A DNA stretch of 64,000 nt. Origin: Glaciibacter superstes DSM 21135 (lineage in GTDB: Bacteria; Actinomycetota; Actinomycetes; Actinomycetales; Microbacteriaceae). The position numbers and the translations under genes are program-made. The stretch is taken from contig NZ_ATWH01000005.1 of the NCBI RefSeq assembly GCF_000421145.1, positions 248,001 through 312,000 of the forward strand, read 5' to 3'. The notes beneath the pieces are model-generated. The model ran no database searches. It saw nothing but the letters and a program-made list of their open reading frames with translations, and was not told where the DNA came from. This document shows, piece by piece, positions 1-8,220 of the stretch (positions are counted from its first letter, which is position 1; every line of letters starts with the position of its first letter).

Positions 1-66
1 GTCCTGGGCAAGCCAGGCCCTGGCCTGGTCGATCACCGGGTCGTTGGTGCGTGTCTCGTCGTTCAC
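1..66 (-). CDS. Phosphomannomutase/phosphoglucomutase, N-terminal fragment
   Basis: Only the first 22 codons lie in the window; the gene continues off the left edge. Translation from a GTG at 64-66 gives a start containing ARAWLAQD, the usual opening of actinobacterial phospho-sugar mutases (alpha-D-phosphohexomutase family). The start overlaps the stop of the purine nucleoside phosphorylase gene by 4 bp (GTGA), so the two are translationally coupled. The PNP-phosphomannomutase pair is also adjacent in mycobacteria (deoD-pmmB), which supports the call. Catalytic residues are outside the window. Confidence 0.7.
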   Translation of the reverse strand, partial: MNDETRTNDPVIDQARAWLAQD

Positions 67-896
67 AGTGCCTCCACGATGCGGGCGAGCAGCGCGCTGA
101 TCACCGGCTCGGCCTCGCGGCCGGCTTCGATGACCTCCTGGTGGCTGAGCGGCGTCTTCTGGATGCCCGCTGCGAGGTTGGTGATGAGCGAGAGCCCGAG
201 AATCTCCATGCCCGCCTGACGGGCGGCAATCGCCTCGAGCGCCGTCGACATGCCGACGATGTCTCCGCCGATGGTCTTCGCCATCTGCACCTCGGCCGGG
301 GTCTCGTAGTGCGGCCCGCGGAACTGGCAGTACACACCATCATCGAGCGAGGAATCGATCGTTCTGGCCAGGTCGCGCAGTCGTTTCGAGTACAGGTCGG
401 TGAGGTCGATGAAGGTTGCGCCTTCTAGCGGGGAATCCGCGGTGAGGTTGATGTGGTCGCTGATCAGCACGGGGGTGCCGGGAGTCCAGTGTTCTTTGAT
501 GCCGCCCGCGCCGTTGGTGAGGATCATCGTCTTCGCCCCGGTCGCCGCAGCGGTGCGCACGCTGTGTACCACCCGGCGAACGCCGTGGCCCTCGTAGTAA
601 TGGGTGCGTGCCCCGATGACCAGGGCGCGCTTGCCGTCTGGCGTGAGCACGGAACGCAGTGTGCCGACGTGTCCCTCCAGCGCCGGGGCGCTGAAACCGG
701 TGATGTCCTGCGCGGGGATGGTGTGGGTGGTTTCGCCGATGAGGTCAGCGGCCTTGCCCCATCCGCTGCCCAGGGTGAGGGCGACATCGTGGTGGGCGAC
801 GCCGGTGAACTCGGCGATTTCGGCGGCGGCGGTACGGGCGATCTCGAACGGGTCGGTGCCTGGTGCGTCCAGCGGGTTGGTGTCGGTCGTGAGCAT
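63..896 (-). CDS. punA: Purine nucleoside phosphorylase (trimeric type)
   Basis: A 277-residue protein that would split (deoxy)inosine and (deoxy)guanosine with phosphate into base and (deoxy)ribose-1-phosphate in cytosolic purine salvage. Family marks seen in order: LGSGWG near residue 43 (phosphate loop), RTHYYEGH (about 97), NGAGG (about 129), GPHYETPAE (about 195), GMSTALE and LITN near 240 (base-recognising Asn). The length matches the trimeric PNP family. The product ribose-1-phosphate could feed the coupled phosphohexomutase downstream. The intergenic space to the divergent lpdA gene carries a 14-bp inverted repeat. Confidence 0.93.
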   Translation of the reverse strand: MLTTDTNPLDAPGTDPFEIARTAAAEIAEFTGVAHHDVALTLGSGWGKAADLIGETTHTIPAQDITGFSAPALEGHVGTLRSVLTPDGKRALVIGARTHYYEGHGVRRVVHSVRTAAATGAKTMILTNGAGGIKEHWTPGTPVLISDHINLTADSPLEGATFIDLTDLYSKRLRDLARTIDSSLDDGVYCQFRGPHYETPAEVQMAKTIGGDIVGMSTALEAIAARQAGMEILGLSLITNLAAGIQKTPLSHQEVIEAGREAEPVISALLARIVEAL

Positions 897-1006
897 CCCT
901 CCACTCTAATTTGTCCGCGGAGATCGACGGAGATATTGCGCGTTCAGTGCTCGAATGAGCAACAGGCGACGGATGCCGCGCCCTGCGCGCCCGCGCGCTG
1001 TTCCTG

Positions 1007-1080
1007 CGTCGAGAATCGCCGGTGATGCCGAGCGTCGCCGCAGGAGCGGCGATTGTGGGCTCGGAGGGCGATTCTCGACG
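1007..1080. repeat. Intergenic palindromic element, 14-bp perfect arms
   Basis: CGTCGAGAATCGCC at 1007-1020 is the exact reverse complement of 1067-1080, with a 46-nt middle that itself holds inverted GCGGCGA/TCGCCGC-like pieces. It sits in the 285-bp gap between the divergent PNP and lpdA genes. Part of its middle, read on the minus strand, matches the segment at about 12780-12811, so it looks like a dispersed element. No gene is seen in the rest of 897-1181 except the putative lpdA promoter. Confidence 0.6.
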
Positions 1081-1181
1081 CTGTTGCACGGGGCGGCCAG
1101 CTGCAGCGGGCCAGTTACGGCGTCAGCGTCGGCGGCACAAACGTGTTTGTGGGGGTCACGCCGGTGGGAGAGAATAGAGCA

Positions 1182-2618
1182 ATGGCCTACGAGTTCGAAC
1201 GCAAGCAGCGCATTGCCATACTCGGCGGAGGCCCAGGCGGGTACGAAGCCGCCATAGCCGGAGCCCAGCAGGGTGCTGACGTGACCCTCGTTGAGCGCGT
1301 CGGCGTCGGTGGTTCGGCCGTACTCACAGATGTCGTTCCGTCGAAGTCGCTCATCGCGACGGCCGAGGCATCGAACTCGATCGGCGAGGCAACCGACCTC
1401 GGAGTGCAGTTCTATGTGCGCGGTGCCGCGGGCAAGCCGGTTCGCCCAGAGGTCGCGATCAACCTCGCCGCCGTCAACAAACGACTGCTCGGCCTCGCCA
1501 GGCAGCAGTCTGAAGACATCAAGGCCTCGCTCATCCGGGCCGGCGTGCGCCTGATCCATGGACACGGGCGCCTCGATGGCACCAACGGCCTGATCGTGGC
1601 AACCTCAGAAGAACCCTCCGCCACCGATTTCGATAGGGTCGACGCCGACACGATCGTGGTGTCGGTCGGAGCGAGCCCGCGCATCCTCCCTTCCGCCGTT
1701 CCCGACGGTGAGCGCATCCTCACCTGGACCCAGCTCTACAACCTCAAGGCCGTGCCGAAGCACCTGATCGTCGTCGGGTCCGGTGTTACCGGGGCTGAGT
1801 TCGCCTCCGCCTATCGCGCACTCGGTGCGGAGGTCACCCTGATCTCCAGCCGTGACCAGGTGCTGCCGGGGGAAGACGCAGACGCGGCCCGCGTGATCGA
1901 AGATGTCTTCAAACGCAACGGCATGGAGGTGCTGTCGAAATCCAGGGCAGACTCCGTGGTGCGCACCGAGACCGGTGTGCTCGCCACCCTCAACGACGGC
2001 CGCACCGTCGAGGGCAGCCACTGCCTGATGGCCGTCGGCTCGGTGCCGAACACCGCCGGTATCGGGCTCGAGGATGCTGGGGTGCAGTTGACGGAGTCCG
2101 GCCACATCCGGGTGAACCGCGTGGCCCGCACGTCGATGCCGAATGTCTACGCGGCGGGGGATTGCACGACGGAGCTGCCGCTGGCATCCGTCGCCTCGAT
2201 GTCGGGGCGCACCGCCGTCTTCCACGCCACCGGCGACGCCGTGAACCCGATCGAGATCCGCAACGTGGCGGCCAACATCTTCACCCAGCCCGAGATCGCC
2301 ACGGTCGGTTGGTCTCAGAAGCAGATCGAAGAGGGCATTGCCCAGGGCGACATCTACAAGATGCCGCTCGAGCAGAACCCCCGCGCCAAGATGATGGGCA
2401 TCAAGGACGGCTTCGTGAAACTGTTCGCCCGCACCGGCAGCGGCACGGTGATCGGTGGAGTGATCGTGGCACCGAAGGCCAGCGAGCTGATCTTCCCGCT
2501 CGCGCTCGCCGTTGAGCACCGGCTCACCGTCGACCAGGTGGCGCGGGCGTTCACGGTGTACCCGTCGCTCACCGGCTCCATCTCGGATGCCGCCCGCGCG
2601 ATGCACGTGGTGCTCTAG
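1182..2618 (+). CDS. lpdA: LpdA-type NAD(P)H quinone reductase (flavoprotein disulfide reductase family, no redox cysteines)
   Basis: 478 residues from ATG 1182. I chose this start because GAGAAT ends 6 nt before it (leaderless layout) and the FAD-binding GGGPGG lies at residues 15-20; an upstream in-frame GTG would add 43 unlikely residues. A second nucleotide-binding fold (GSGVTGAEF) and the FAD site near YAAGD follow. The redox-cysteine segment of the family is present but the two cysteines are replaced by A46 and V51, and the C-terminal catalytic His-Glu pair is replaced (FTVYPS). This is the pattern of M. tuberculosis LpdA (Rv3303c), an NAD(P)H:quinone reductase rather than a lipoamide dehydrogenase. 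Its PNP neighbour agrees with that synteny. Confidence 0.9.
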   Translation: MAYEFERKQRIAILGGGPGGYEAAIAGAQQGADVTLVERVGVGGSAVLTDVVPSKSLIATAEASNSIGEATDLGVQFYVRGAAGKPVRPEVAINLAAVNKRLLGLARQQSEDIKASLIRAGVRLIHGHGRLDGTNGLIVATSEEPSATDFDRVDADTIVVSVGASPRILPSAVPDGERILTWTQLYNLKAVPKHLIVVGSGVTGAEFASAYRALGAEVTLISSRDQVLPGEDADAARVIEDVFKRNGMEVLSKSRADSVVRTETGVLATLNDGRTVEGSHCLMAVGSVPNTAGIGLEDAGVQLTESGHIRVNRVARTSMPNVYAAGDCTTELPLASVASMSGRTAVFHATGDAVNPIEIRNVAANIFTQPEIATVGWSQKQIEEGIAQGDIYKMPLEQNPRAKMMGIKDGFVKLFARTGSGTVIGGVIVAPKASELIFPLALAVEHRLTVDQVARAFTVYPSLTGSISDAARAMHVVL

Positions 2619-2646
2619 CAGCTCGCAGCATCCGCCCGATCCGAGA

Positions 2647-2704
2647 GTTACCTTTCCGGTCGAGAGTTACTGGCGGAACGGGCACTCTCGACCGGAATGG
2701 TAAC
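2647..2704. terminator. Large inverted repeat between convergent genes, probable bidirectional terminator
   Basis: Arms of 21 bp at 2647-2667 and 2684-2704 pair with one mismatch around a 16-nt loop; the arm ends read GTTACC and GGTAAC. It lies 28 bp past the lpdA stop and 38 bp past the stop of the convergent ABC permease gene, so it could end both transcripts. There is no clear U-tract. Confidence 0.6.
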
Positions 2705-2742
2705 TGTCGCGCGGTACGGCGCCCGCGTGACGCCGCCGGCCG

Positions 2743-3561
2743 TTAGGCGCGCAGCTTCCGGTACGCCCGCGCCGACAGCGGCAGGAACACCAGTGTGATC
2801 ACCAGTGGCCAGAGGGCCGCCATAAGCACCGCGTTGTCCGCGAGAATGCCTCCCATCGAACCCGTCGGGTTGCCGAACAGCTCCCTGGCCGCGGTCGCTG
2901 TCGCTGAGATCGGATTCCACTCGGCCACCGCACCGAGCCACCCCGGCATCGTCTCTGGTGCGACAAACAGGTTCGAGAGGAACCCGACCGGCCACACCAG
3001 CACCTGGATGGCCGCAGTCGCACCCGCCCCGCGGAAACGCAGCCCGAGGAAGATCCCCACCCACAACAGTGCGAACCGCAGCCAGAGCAACAGGAACACC
3101 GCGAGTACCACAGCACCGACCTCACCAGAGATCTGCCAGCCGATGAGTAGTCCGCCGCCGAAGAGCACGGCCAGCCCGAGCACCGAACTGGCCATATCGG
3201 CGCCGCTGCGCCCCAGCACGATCGCCGAACTGCTGATCGGCATCGAACGGAAACGGTTTGTGATGCCCTTTGCGGCATCCGTCGTCATTGCCAGCATTGT
3301 GCTCTCCAGCCCGAAAAGCATCGCGAGCGTCAGCATGCCTGGCAGCAGGAAGCTGATGTAGTCGCCGCCGCCCGGCACCTCGATCGCACCGCCGAACAAG
3401 AAGCCGAACATCAGCAGCAGCATGATCGAGAACAGCAGGTTAAAGATCGGTCCGGCTGGCTGCCGCACCCAGTGCAGCAGGTCGCGCTGGGTGATGATCC
3501 AGCTCTCGCGCAGGGCGTTCGAGCGGCGGAGTTCGGGTTCCACGTCCTGAGTGGTCGTCAT
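2743..3561 (-). CDS. ABC-2 type transporter permease (DrrB-like)
   Basis: 272 residues, ATG start overlapping the stop of the upstream ATPase gene by 4 bp. Six hydrophobic segments are visible: after the cytoplasmic N-terminus (about 40-60), near 70-90, 118-140, 145-170, 178-198 and 240-260. This matches ABC-2 membrane proteins of the daunorubicin/oleandomycin exporter class. With the DrrA-like ATPase it would form a multidrug or lipid exporter. The pair is divergent from a TetR regulator with a shared operator region, so export of a TetR ligand is likely. The substrate cannot be read from the sequence. Confidence 0.88.
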   Translation of the reverse strand: MTTTQDVEPELRRSNALRESWIITQRDLLHWVRQPAGPIFNLLFSIMLLLMFGFLFGGAIEVPGGGDYISFLLPGMLTLAMLFGLESTMLAMTTDAAKGITNRFRSMPISSSAIVLGRSGADMASSVLGLAVLFGGGLLIGWQISGEVGAVVLAVFLLLWLRFALLWVGIFLGLRFRGAGATAAIQVLVWPVGFLSNLFVAPETMPGWLGAVAEWNPISATATAARELFGNPTGSMGGILADNAVLMAALWPLVITLVFLPLSARAYRKLRA

Positions 3562-4601
3562 GGGGTCTCCTTGTTGTCGGCGCTTTCGGCCGTGCGGTCG
3601 GCGCTGTCAGGTGAGCTGTCGGCGACGGATGCCGCTGGCGGCATATCTGTCAGCGCCAGGAATACTTCGTCCAGGGTCGGGCGTCGGAGCGCAATGTCGT
3701 CTGCGGTCAGAGCGGCGCCGTCGAGCACTCGCACGACGGACATGAGCCCTGTCCCGCCGGGCGGCACCTCGAGCGTGACGGTGCGAGAGTAATCGTCGAC
3801 AACTGCCGTGGTGCCGAGTGCCTCGCCGAGAAGCCGTGCCGCCTCCGTGAGGCGGGTGCCGTCTTCGAGCATCACCTCGATTCGGCCGCCGCCGAGCCTG
3901 CGTTTTAGTTGTTTGGGGGTGCCCTCCGCGATCACGCGACCGTGGTTCATCACCGAGATGCGGTCGGCGAGCTGGTCGGCCTCATCGAGGTGCTGCGTGG
4001 TGAGCAGCACGGTGGTGCCCGATTCGGCGATCTGCCGCACCGCCCGCCAGACCTCGTTGCGACCGCGCGGGTCGAGGCCGGTCGTCGGCTCGTCGAGAAA
4101 CAGCACCGCGGGGGTGCGAATGAGGCTCGCCGCGATGTCGAGGCGCCGCCGCATGCCACCGGAGTAGGTGGAGACCGGCCGCTCAGCGGCATCCGTCAAC
4201 CCGAACTGGTGGAGTAGTTCGTCTGCACGGGCGCGCGCCGCCGAACTGCGCAGGCCGAACAGCCGCCCGAACATGACCAGGTTCTGGCGCCCGCCGAGGA
4301 TGTCGTCGAGGGCTGCGGCCTGGCCGACCAGGCCGATCCGTTCGCGCACCTGCTTGCCCGATGACCGGATGTCGAGACCGGCAACCGTCGCGCTGCCGTC
4401 GTCGACGTCGATCAAGGTGCACAGCGCGCTGACGGCCGTGCTCTTTCCTGCGCCGTTCGGGCCGAGCAGGCCGTGGATGCTGCCGGCCGCGACGCGCAGG
4501 TCGAAGCCGTCGAGCGCGTGGGTGTCTCCGTAGCTCTTCTGGAGCCCGCTCGCGATGAGCGAATAGGTGAGTGATTGATGGGGTGAGTGGACGGTTGGCA
4601 C
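3558..4601 (-). CDS. ABC transporter ATP-binding protein (DrrA-like)
   Basis: 347 residues, GTG start at 4601 preceded by AGGAGG only 3 nt upstream. Walker A GPNGAGKST near residue 48, signature YSGGMRRRLD near 145, Walker B VLFLDEPTTGLD near 165, switch His in TTQHLDEAD. The extension after about 230 contains RRPTLDEVFLALT, typical of the DrrA subfamily C-terminus, followed by a variable Ser/Asp/Ala-rich tail. It energises the coupled permease. The promoter region overlaps a perfect 9-bp inverted repeat at 4613-4635, the probable TetR site. Confidence 0.92.
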   Translation of the reverse strand: MPTVHSPHQSLTYSLIASGLQKSYGDTHALDGFDLRVAAGSIHGLLGPNGAGKSTAVSALCTLIDVDDGSATVAGLDIRSSGKQVRERIGLVGQAAALDDILGGRQNLVMFGRLFGLRSSAARARADELLHQFGLTDAAERPVSTYSGGMRRRLDIAASLIRTPAVLFLDEPTTGLDPRGRNEVWRAVRQIAESGTTVLLTTQHLDEADQLADRISVMNHGRVIAEGTPKQLKRRLGGGRIEVMLEDGTRLTEAARLLGEALGTTAVVDDYSRTVTLEVPPGGTGLMSVVRVLDGAALTADDIALRRPTLDEVFLALTDMPPAASVADSSPDSADRTAESADNKETP

Positions 4602-4612
4602 GTTCCTCCTTC

Positions 4613-4635
4613 TACTCCGTACAGACTACGGAGTA
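4613..4635. promoter_or_regulatory. Probable TetR operator (perfect inverted repeat)
   Basis: TACTCCGTA (4613-4621) and TACGGAGTA (4627-4635) are exact reverse complements separated by 5 nt. The site lies between the divergent DrrAB-like operon and the tetR-family gene, 12 bp from the ATPase start codon, so binding would block that promoter. Confidence 0.75.
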
Positions 4636-4650
4636 CTCGCGAGAGATTAG

Positions 4651-4666
4651 CGTACACCATACGGAG
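4651..4666. promoter_or_regulatory. Second, degenerate TetR half-site pair next to the regulator promoter
   Basis: CGTA-5 nt-TACGGAG repeats the inner part and spacing of the perfect operator at 4613-4635. It lies just upstream of TAGGCT (4671-4676), a -10-like hexamer 7 nt before the regulator ATG, so it suggests weaker autoregulation. Confidence 0.5.
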
Positions 4667-4683
4667 AAAGTAGGCTAGTGGGC

Positions 4684-5451
4684 ATGGTTACCGAATCCAC
4701 TGGGCGTGGTGATGCGGATCGCTCGCTCATGTTGCTCTGGCGTCACCATCTCGATGAGCCGCAATCCACGCGCGGTCCGAAGCAGAAGACCAGTGTCGAC
4801 GAGGTGGTTTCCGTGGCAATCGCCCTCGCCGACGAGGAAGGCCTCGAGGCCCTGTCGATGCGCAGGGTCGCCGAGCGGCTCGGACTCGGTGTGATGTCGC
4901 TGTACACCTACGTCCCAGGTAAAGCCGAGTTGGTGGACCTGATGGTGGATACGACAGCGGGGGAGCAGGAGCTACCCGAACACCCCGGCGACGTACGGAG
5001 CCGATTGGAATACATCGCACGATTGCAATGGGAGCTGTACCGTGCGCATCCGTGGCTGTTGCAGATCGACACCAGTCGCCCGCCGCTCGGGCCGCACGTG
5101 TCTGACCGGTACGAGTGGCAGTTGCGGGCGGTGGAGGGAATCGGCCTCGACGACATCGAGATGGACCAGGTGGTCACACTGGTGTCGGGGTTCGTGGCCG
5201 GGCCCGCGCGCGCCGCCGCAGATGCCGAGCGGATGCGGAACGACTCCGGCGTCACCGACGCGGAGTGGTGGGAGGCCAATGCCCCTGTGCTCGAACGGGT
5301 GATGGACGGCAGCCGGTACCCGGTGTCAGGACGCGTCGGCGCCGCGGCGGGCGAGGCGTACGAGGCACCGGCGAACCCCGACCTGGCCTTCGAGTTCGGG
5401 CTGGCTCGCGTGCTCGACGGGGTGGAGTTGCTCATCGCCTCCCGCGCGTGA
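4684..5451 (+). CDS. TetR/AcrR family transcriptional regulator
   Basis: 255 residues from ATG 4684. TAGGCT at 4671-4676 followed by 7 nt supports a leaderless start here rather than the GTG at 4678. The N-terminal HTH begins near residue 38 (VVSVAIALADEEGLEALSMR, then VAERLGLGVMSLYTYVPGKAEL), the standard TetR pattern. The C-terminal part resembles the TetR_C domain that follows tetracycline-repressor-like HTHs (WQLRAVEG, FVAGPARAA). It is divergent from the ABC exporter and should repress it through 4613-4635 until a ligand binds. The ligand is unknown. Confidence 0.9.
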   Translation: MVTESTGRGDADRSLMLLWRHHLDEPQSTRGPKQKTSVDEVVSVAIALADEEGLEALSMRRVAERLGLGVMSLYTYVPGKAELVDLMVDTTAGEQELPEHPGDVRSRLEYIARLQWELYRAHPWLLQIDTSRPPLGPHVSDRYEWQLRAVEGIGLDDIEMDQVVTLVSGFVAGPARAAADAERMRNDSGVTDAEWWEANAPVLERVMDGSRYPVSGRVGAAAGEAYEAPANPDLAFEFGLARVLDGVELLIASRA

Positions 5452-5458
5452 AGAACCG

Positions 5459-5523
5459 TCGCCGAGCCGTGAGCTGAGCACCCAAAATCGCGCTGGGAAC
5501 GTGCTTAGGTCACGGTTCGGCGA
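5459..5523. terminator. Long inverted repeat, probable bidirectional terminator
   Basis: 23-bp arms at 5459-5481 and 5501-5523 pair with 20 Watson-Crick pairs, two G-T pairs and one mismatch around a 19-nt loop. It occupies most of the 110-bp gap between the convergent tetR-family and accA3 genes. Confidence 0.6.
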
Positions 5524-5561
5524 GGGGCAAACGGATGCCTGTGCTCGGCAGACGGCGTCGC

Positions 5562-7349
5562 TCAGGCGGCGTGCGCGGCGACAACGTCGGCGACGGTCAG
5601 CAGCAGGTGACCGGATGACACGGTTGCGCCGACCGAGGCTGCCACGTTTGTGACGACGCCGTCTTTGTGAGCCGTCAGCGGCTGCTCCATCTTCATCGCT
5701 TCGAGCACCAGCAGCAGATCTCCCTTGACGACCACGTCGCCCTCGGCCACGGCGAGTTTGACGATCGTGGCCTGCATCGGAGCCTTCACCGCATCCCCTG
5801 TCGCGGTGTCAACAGCGCCACCGTTACCGCGACGGCGCGGAGCCGGCCCGGCCGTGCTTTCAGACGAAGCTCCGGGAAGCAGCCGAGCAGGAAGGGTGAC
5901 CTCGATGCGGCGCCCCTCCACCTCGACGACGACACTGTTGCGCTTGGCCGGTGCGCTCGTCTCGGTTTGAGTTCCGCTCCATGGCTCGATGCCGTTGTCG
6001 AATTCCGTTTCGATCCAGCGCGTGAAGACCGAGAACGGCGCTCCGTCGGCCGGGGCGAACGCGGGGTCGCGCACGATTCGGCGGTGGAACGGCAGCACCG
6101 TCGGCAGGCCCGCCACCTCGAATTCGTCGAGGGCACGACGGGAGCGCTCAAGCGCTTCCTCTCGTGTGGCTCCGGTGACGATCAGCTTCGCCAGCAGCGA
6201 GTCGAACGAACCGGAGATCTCATCGCCGGCCTGCACACCCGTGTCGACACGCACGCCGGGGCCGCCGGGCGGACGGAACACGTGTACGGGGCCGGGCGAG
6301 GGGATGAAGCCGCGGCCGGCGTCTTCACCGTTGATGCGGAACTCGAACGAGTGCCCCTTGGCGATCGGGTCGCCGTAGTCGAGCACGCCGCCCTCTGCGA
6401 CGCGGAACTGCTCGCGCACCAGGTCGATGCCGGTGACTTCCTCAGACACAGTGTGCTCGACCTGCAGTCGGGTGTTGACCTCGAGGAAGGAGACCGTTCC
6501 GTCTTTGCCGATCAGAAACTCGCAGGTGCCGGCTCCCAGGTAGCCGACCTCCTTGAGGATGGCCTTCGAAGCGCGATACAGCTCGGCCGTCTGCGCCTCG
6601 GTCAAAAAAGGCGCCGGTGCCTCTTCGACCAGCTTCTGGTGACGGCGCTGCAGCGAGCAGTCGCGGGTCGAGATGACGACGACATTGCCGTGGGCGTCGG
6701 CGAGGCACTGGGTCTCAACGTGGCGGGGGGCGTCGAGGTACTTCTCGACGAAGCACTCTCCGCGACCGAAGGCGGTGATCGCCTCTCGCGTCGCGGAGTC
6801 GAACAGTTCGGGAATCTCCTCGCGAGTGCGAGCGACCTTGAGCCCGCGGCCGCCACCGCCGAACGCCGCCTTGATCGCGACGGGAAGACCATGCTGGTCG
6901 ACGAATTCGAGTACTTCAGCGGCATCCGTCACCGGGTTGAGGGTGCCGGGCGCCATCGGCGCGCCGACCTTCTCTGCGATGTGGCGGGCTGAGACCTTGT
7001 CGCCGAGCTGTTCGATCGCCGCGGGCGTCGGGCCGATCCAGGTGAGCCCTGCGCCGATGACGGCACGGGCGAAGTCTGCGTTCTCGGCGAGGAAGCCATA
7101 GCCGGGGTGAATCGCGTCTGCGCCGGCGCGGCGGGCGATCGACAGGATCTTGTCGATGACCAGGTAGGTGTCGGCGCTGGTGGTGCCGTCAAGCCCGTAG
7201 GACTCGTCGGCGAGCCTGGCGTGCAGGGCGTCGCGGTCCTGATCGGCGTAGATGGCGACCGAGGTGATTCCGCTGTCTTTTGCAGCGCGGATCACCCGGA
7301 CAGCGATCTCGCCCCGGTTGGCAATGAGGACCTTCGATATACGCGGCAC
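5562..7349 (-). CDS. accA3: Acyl-CoA carboxylase alpha subunit (biotin carboxylase + biotin carrier domain)
   Basis: 595 residues, GTG start; TAGGCT lies 8 nt upstream and AGGGG is also close. Biotin carboxylase domain, residues about 5-450: [10 protein letters not shown] at the N-terminus, GGGGRG ATP-grasp loop near 165, [10 protein letters not shown] near 290. The biotin carboxyl carrier domain is at the C-terminus with the biotinylation motif EAMKM (Lys near 553). It charges biotin with bicarbonate and hands it to carboxyltransferase beta subunits such as the accD product nearby, for malonyl/methylmalonyl-CoA synthesis. BirA encoded at 15231 would attach the biotin. Confidence 0.95.
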   Translation of the reverse strand: MPRISKVLIANRGEIAVRVIRAAKDSGITSVAIYADQDRDALHARLADESYGLDGTTSADTYLVIDKILSIARRAGADAIHPGYGFLAENADFARAVIGAGLTWIGPTPAAIEQLGDKVSARHIAEKVGAPMAPGTLNPVTDAAEVLEFVDQHGLPVAIKAAFGGGGRGLKVARTREEIPELFDSATREAITAFGRGECFVEKYLDAPRHVETQCLADAHGNVVVISTRDCSLQRRHQKLVEEAPAPFLTEAQTAELYRASKAILKEVGYLGAGTCEFLIGKDGTVSFLEVNTRLQVEHTVSEEVTGIDLVREQFRVAEGGVLDYGDPIAKGHSFEFRINGEDAGRGFIPSPGPVHVFRPPGGPGVRVDTGVQAGDEISGSFDSLLAKLIVTGATREEALERSRRALDEFEVAGLPTVLPFHRRIVRDPAFAPADGAPFSVFTRWIETEFDNGIEPWSGTQTETSAPAKRNSVVVEVEGRRIEVTLPARLLPGASSESTAGPAPRRRGNGGAVDTATGDAVKAPMQATIVKLAVAEGDVVVKGDLLLVLEAMKMEQPLTAHKDGVVTNVAASVGATVSSGHLLLTVADVVAAHAA

Positions 7350-7480
7350 AGTCCCCTAGCCTATTGGCCGATACCCCGTGCTCTTTGGATGCGATCGACA
7401 AAATAGAGTGAGCAAGCGGTGCGAATGCCTACAACTCCGGTCGTCAGGAGAGGCGGCAGATGACAGATGCCGCGGGTGCC

Positions 7481-8167
7481 TCAGGCGACGGCGCCGCGGT
7501 TCCAGAGGCTCGGCCACGCGTATCCCAGCCCGGTCACCAGGCGGCGCAGGGTCGGCAGCGAGAGTCCGACGACGGTCGACGGATCGCCCACGATGCGCGT
7601 GATGAAGGGCCCGCCGAGGCTGTCGATGGTGAACGCTCCGGCCACGTACAGCGGTTCGCCCGTGGCGATGTAGGCGTTGAGTTCGGCATCAGTGATGTCG
7701 TCGGCGAAGGTGACGTCGGCCACGGCAACGGCTCCGACCGAACGACCTGGCTGCCCGCCGACGTGCTCGATCAGCCAGTGTCCTGAGTAGAGCTGCCCGG
7801 TGCGTCCGCGCTGCAGGTGCCAGCGTTCCCTGGCTTTCTGGGCGGTGTGCGGCTTGCCGTAGATGACACCGTCGATGACAAACACCGAGTCGCCGCCGAG
7901 CACCAGTCCGTCGAGGGGAGTGGCGTCAGTTCCGGTCGTTGAGACATCGGTCCCACCGGCGACGGCGCCGCTCACCACCGCATCCGCCTTCGCCCTGGCC
8001 AGCAGCTCCACCACCTGATGAGGAGTGAGTGGGGCACCGGATGCTGCCGCCGCGGCATCCGCAATGGCGCTCTCGTCGACATCCGGAGCGATCGTCACCG
8101 GCTCGATGCCGGCCGAACGGAGCAGAGTGAGGCGGGCGGGTGAGGTAGAAGCCAGGTAGAGGCGCAT
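7481..8167 (-). CDS. maf: Maf family nucleoside triphosphate pyrophosphatase
   Basis: 228 residues from ATG 8167, chosen because MRLYLASTSPAR is the family N-terminus and GAAGGGA lies 6 nt upstream; a longer frame to 8278 is unsupported. Conserved blocks: STSPAR (8-13), DVDES (near 29), GGDSVFVIDG near 83 and the C-terminal GLSLPTLRRL. Maf proteins hydrolyse non-canonical or modified NTPs (m7GTP, dTTP, UTP). An inserted Gly/Thr/Ser-rich loop (VAGGTDVSTTGTDATP) lies before the GGDS block. It sits upstream of accA3, as commonly seen in actinobacteria. Confidence 0.9.
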   Translation of the reverse strand: MRLYLASTSPARLTLLRSAGIEPVTIAPDVDESAIADAAAAASGAPLTPHQVVELLARAKADAVVSGAVAGGTDVSTTGTDATPLDGLVLGGDSVFVIDGVIYGKPHTAQKARERWHLQRGRTGQLYSGHWLIEHVGGQPGRSVGAVAVADVTFADDITDAELNAYIATGEPLYVAGAFTIDSLGGPFITRIVGDPSTVVGLSLPTLRRLVTGLGYAWPSLWNRGAVA

Positions 8168-8220
8168 GTTTCCCTTCAGAAGGTATCCGGCGTGACGCGT
8201 GGGTGTGGGATGCTCGAACA

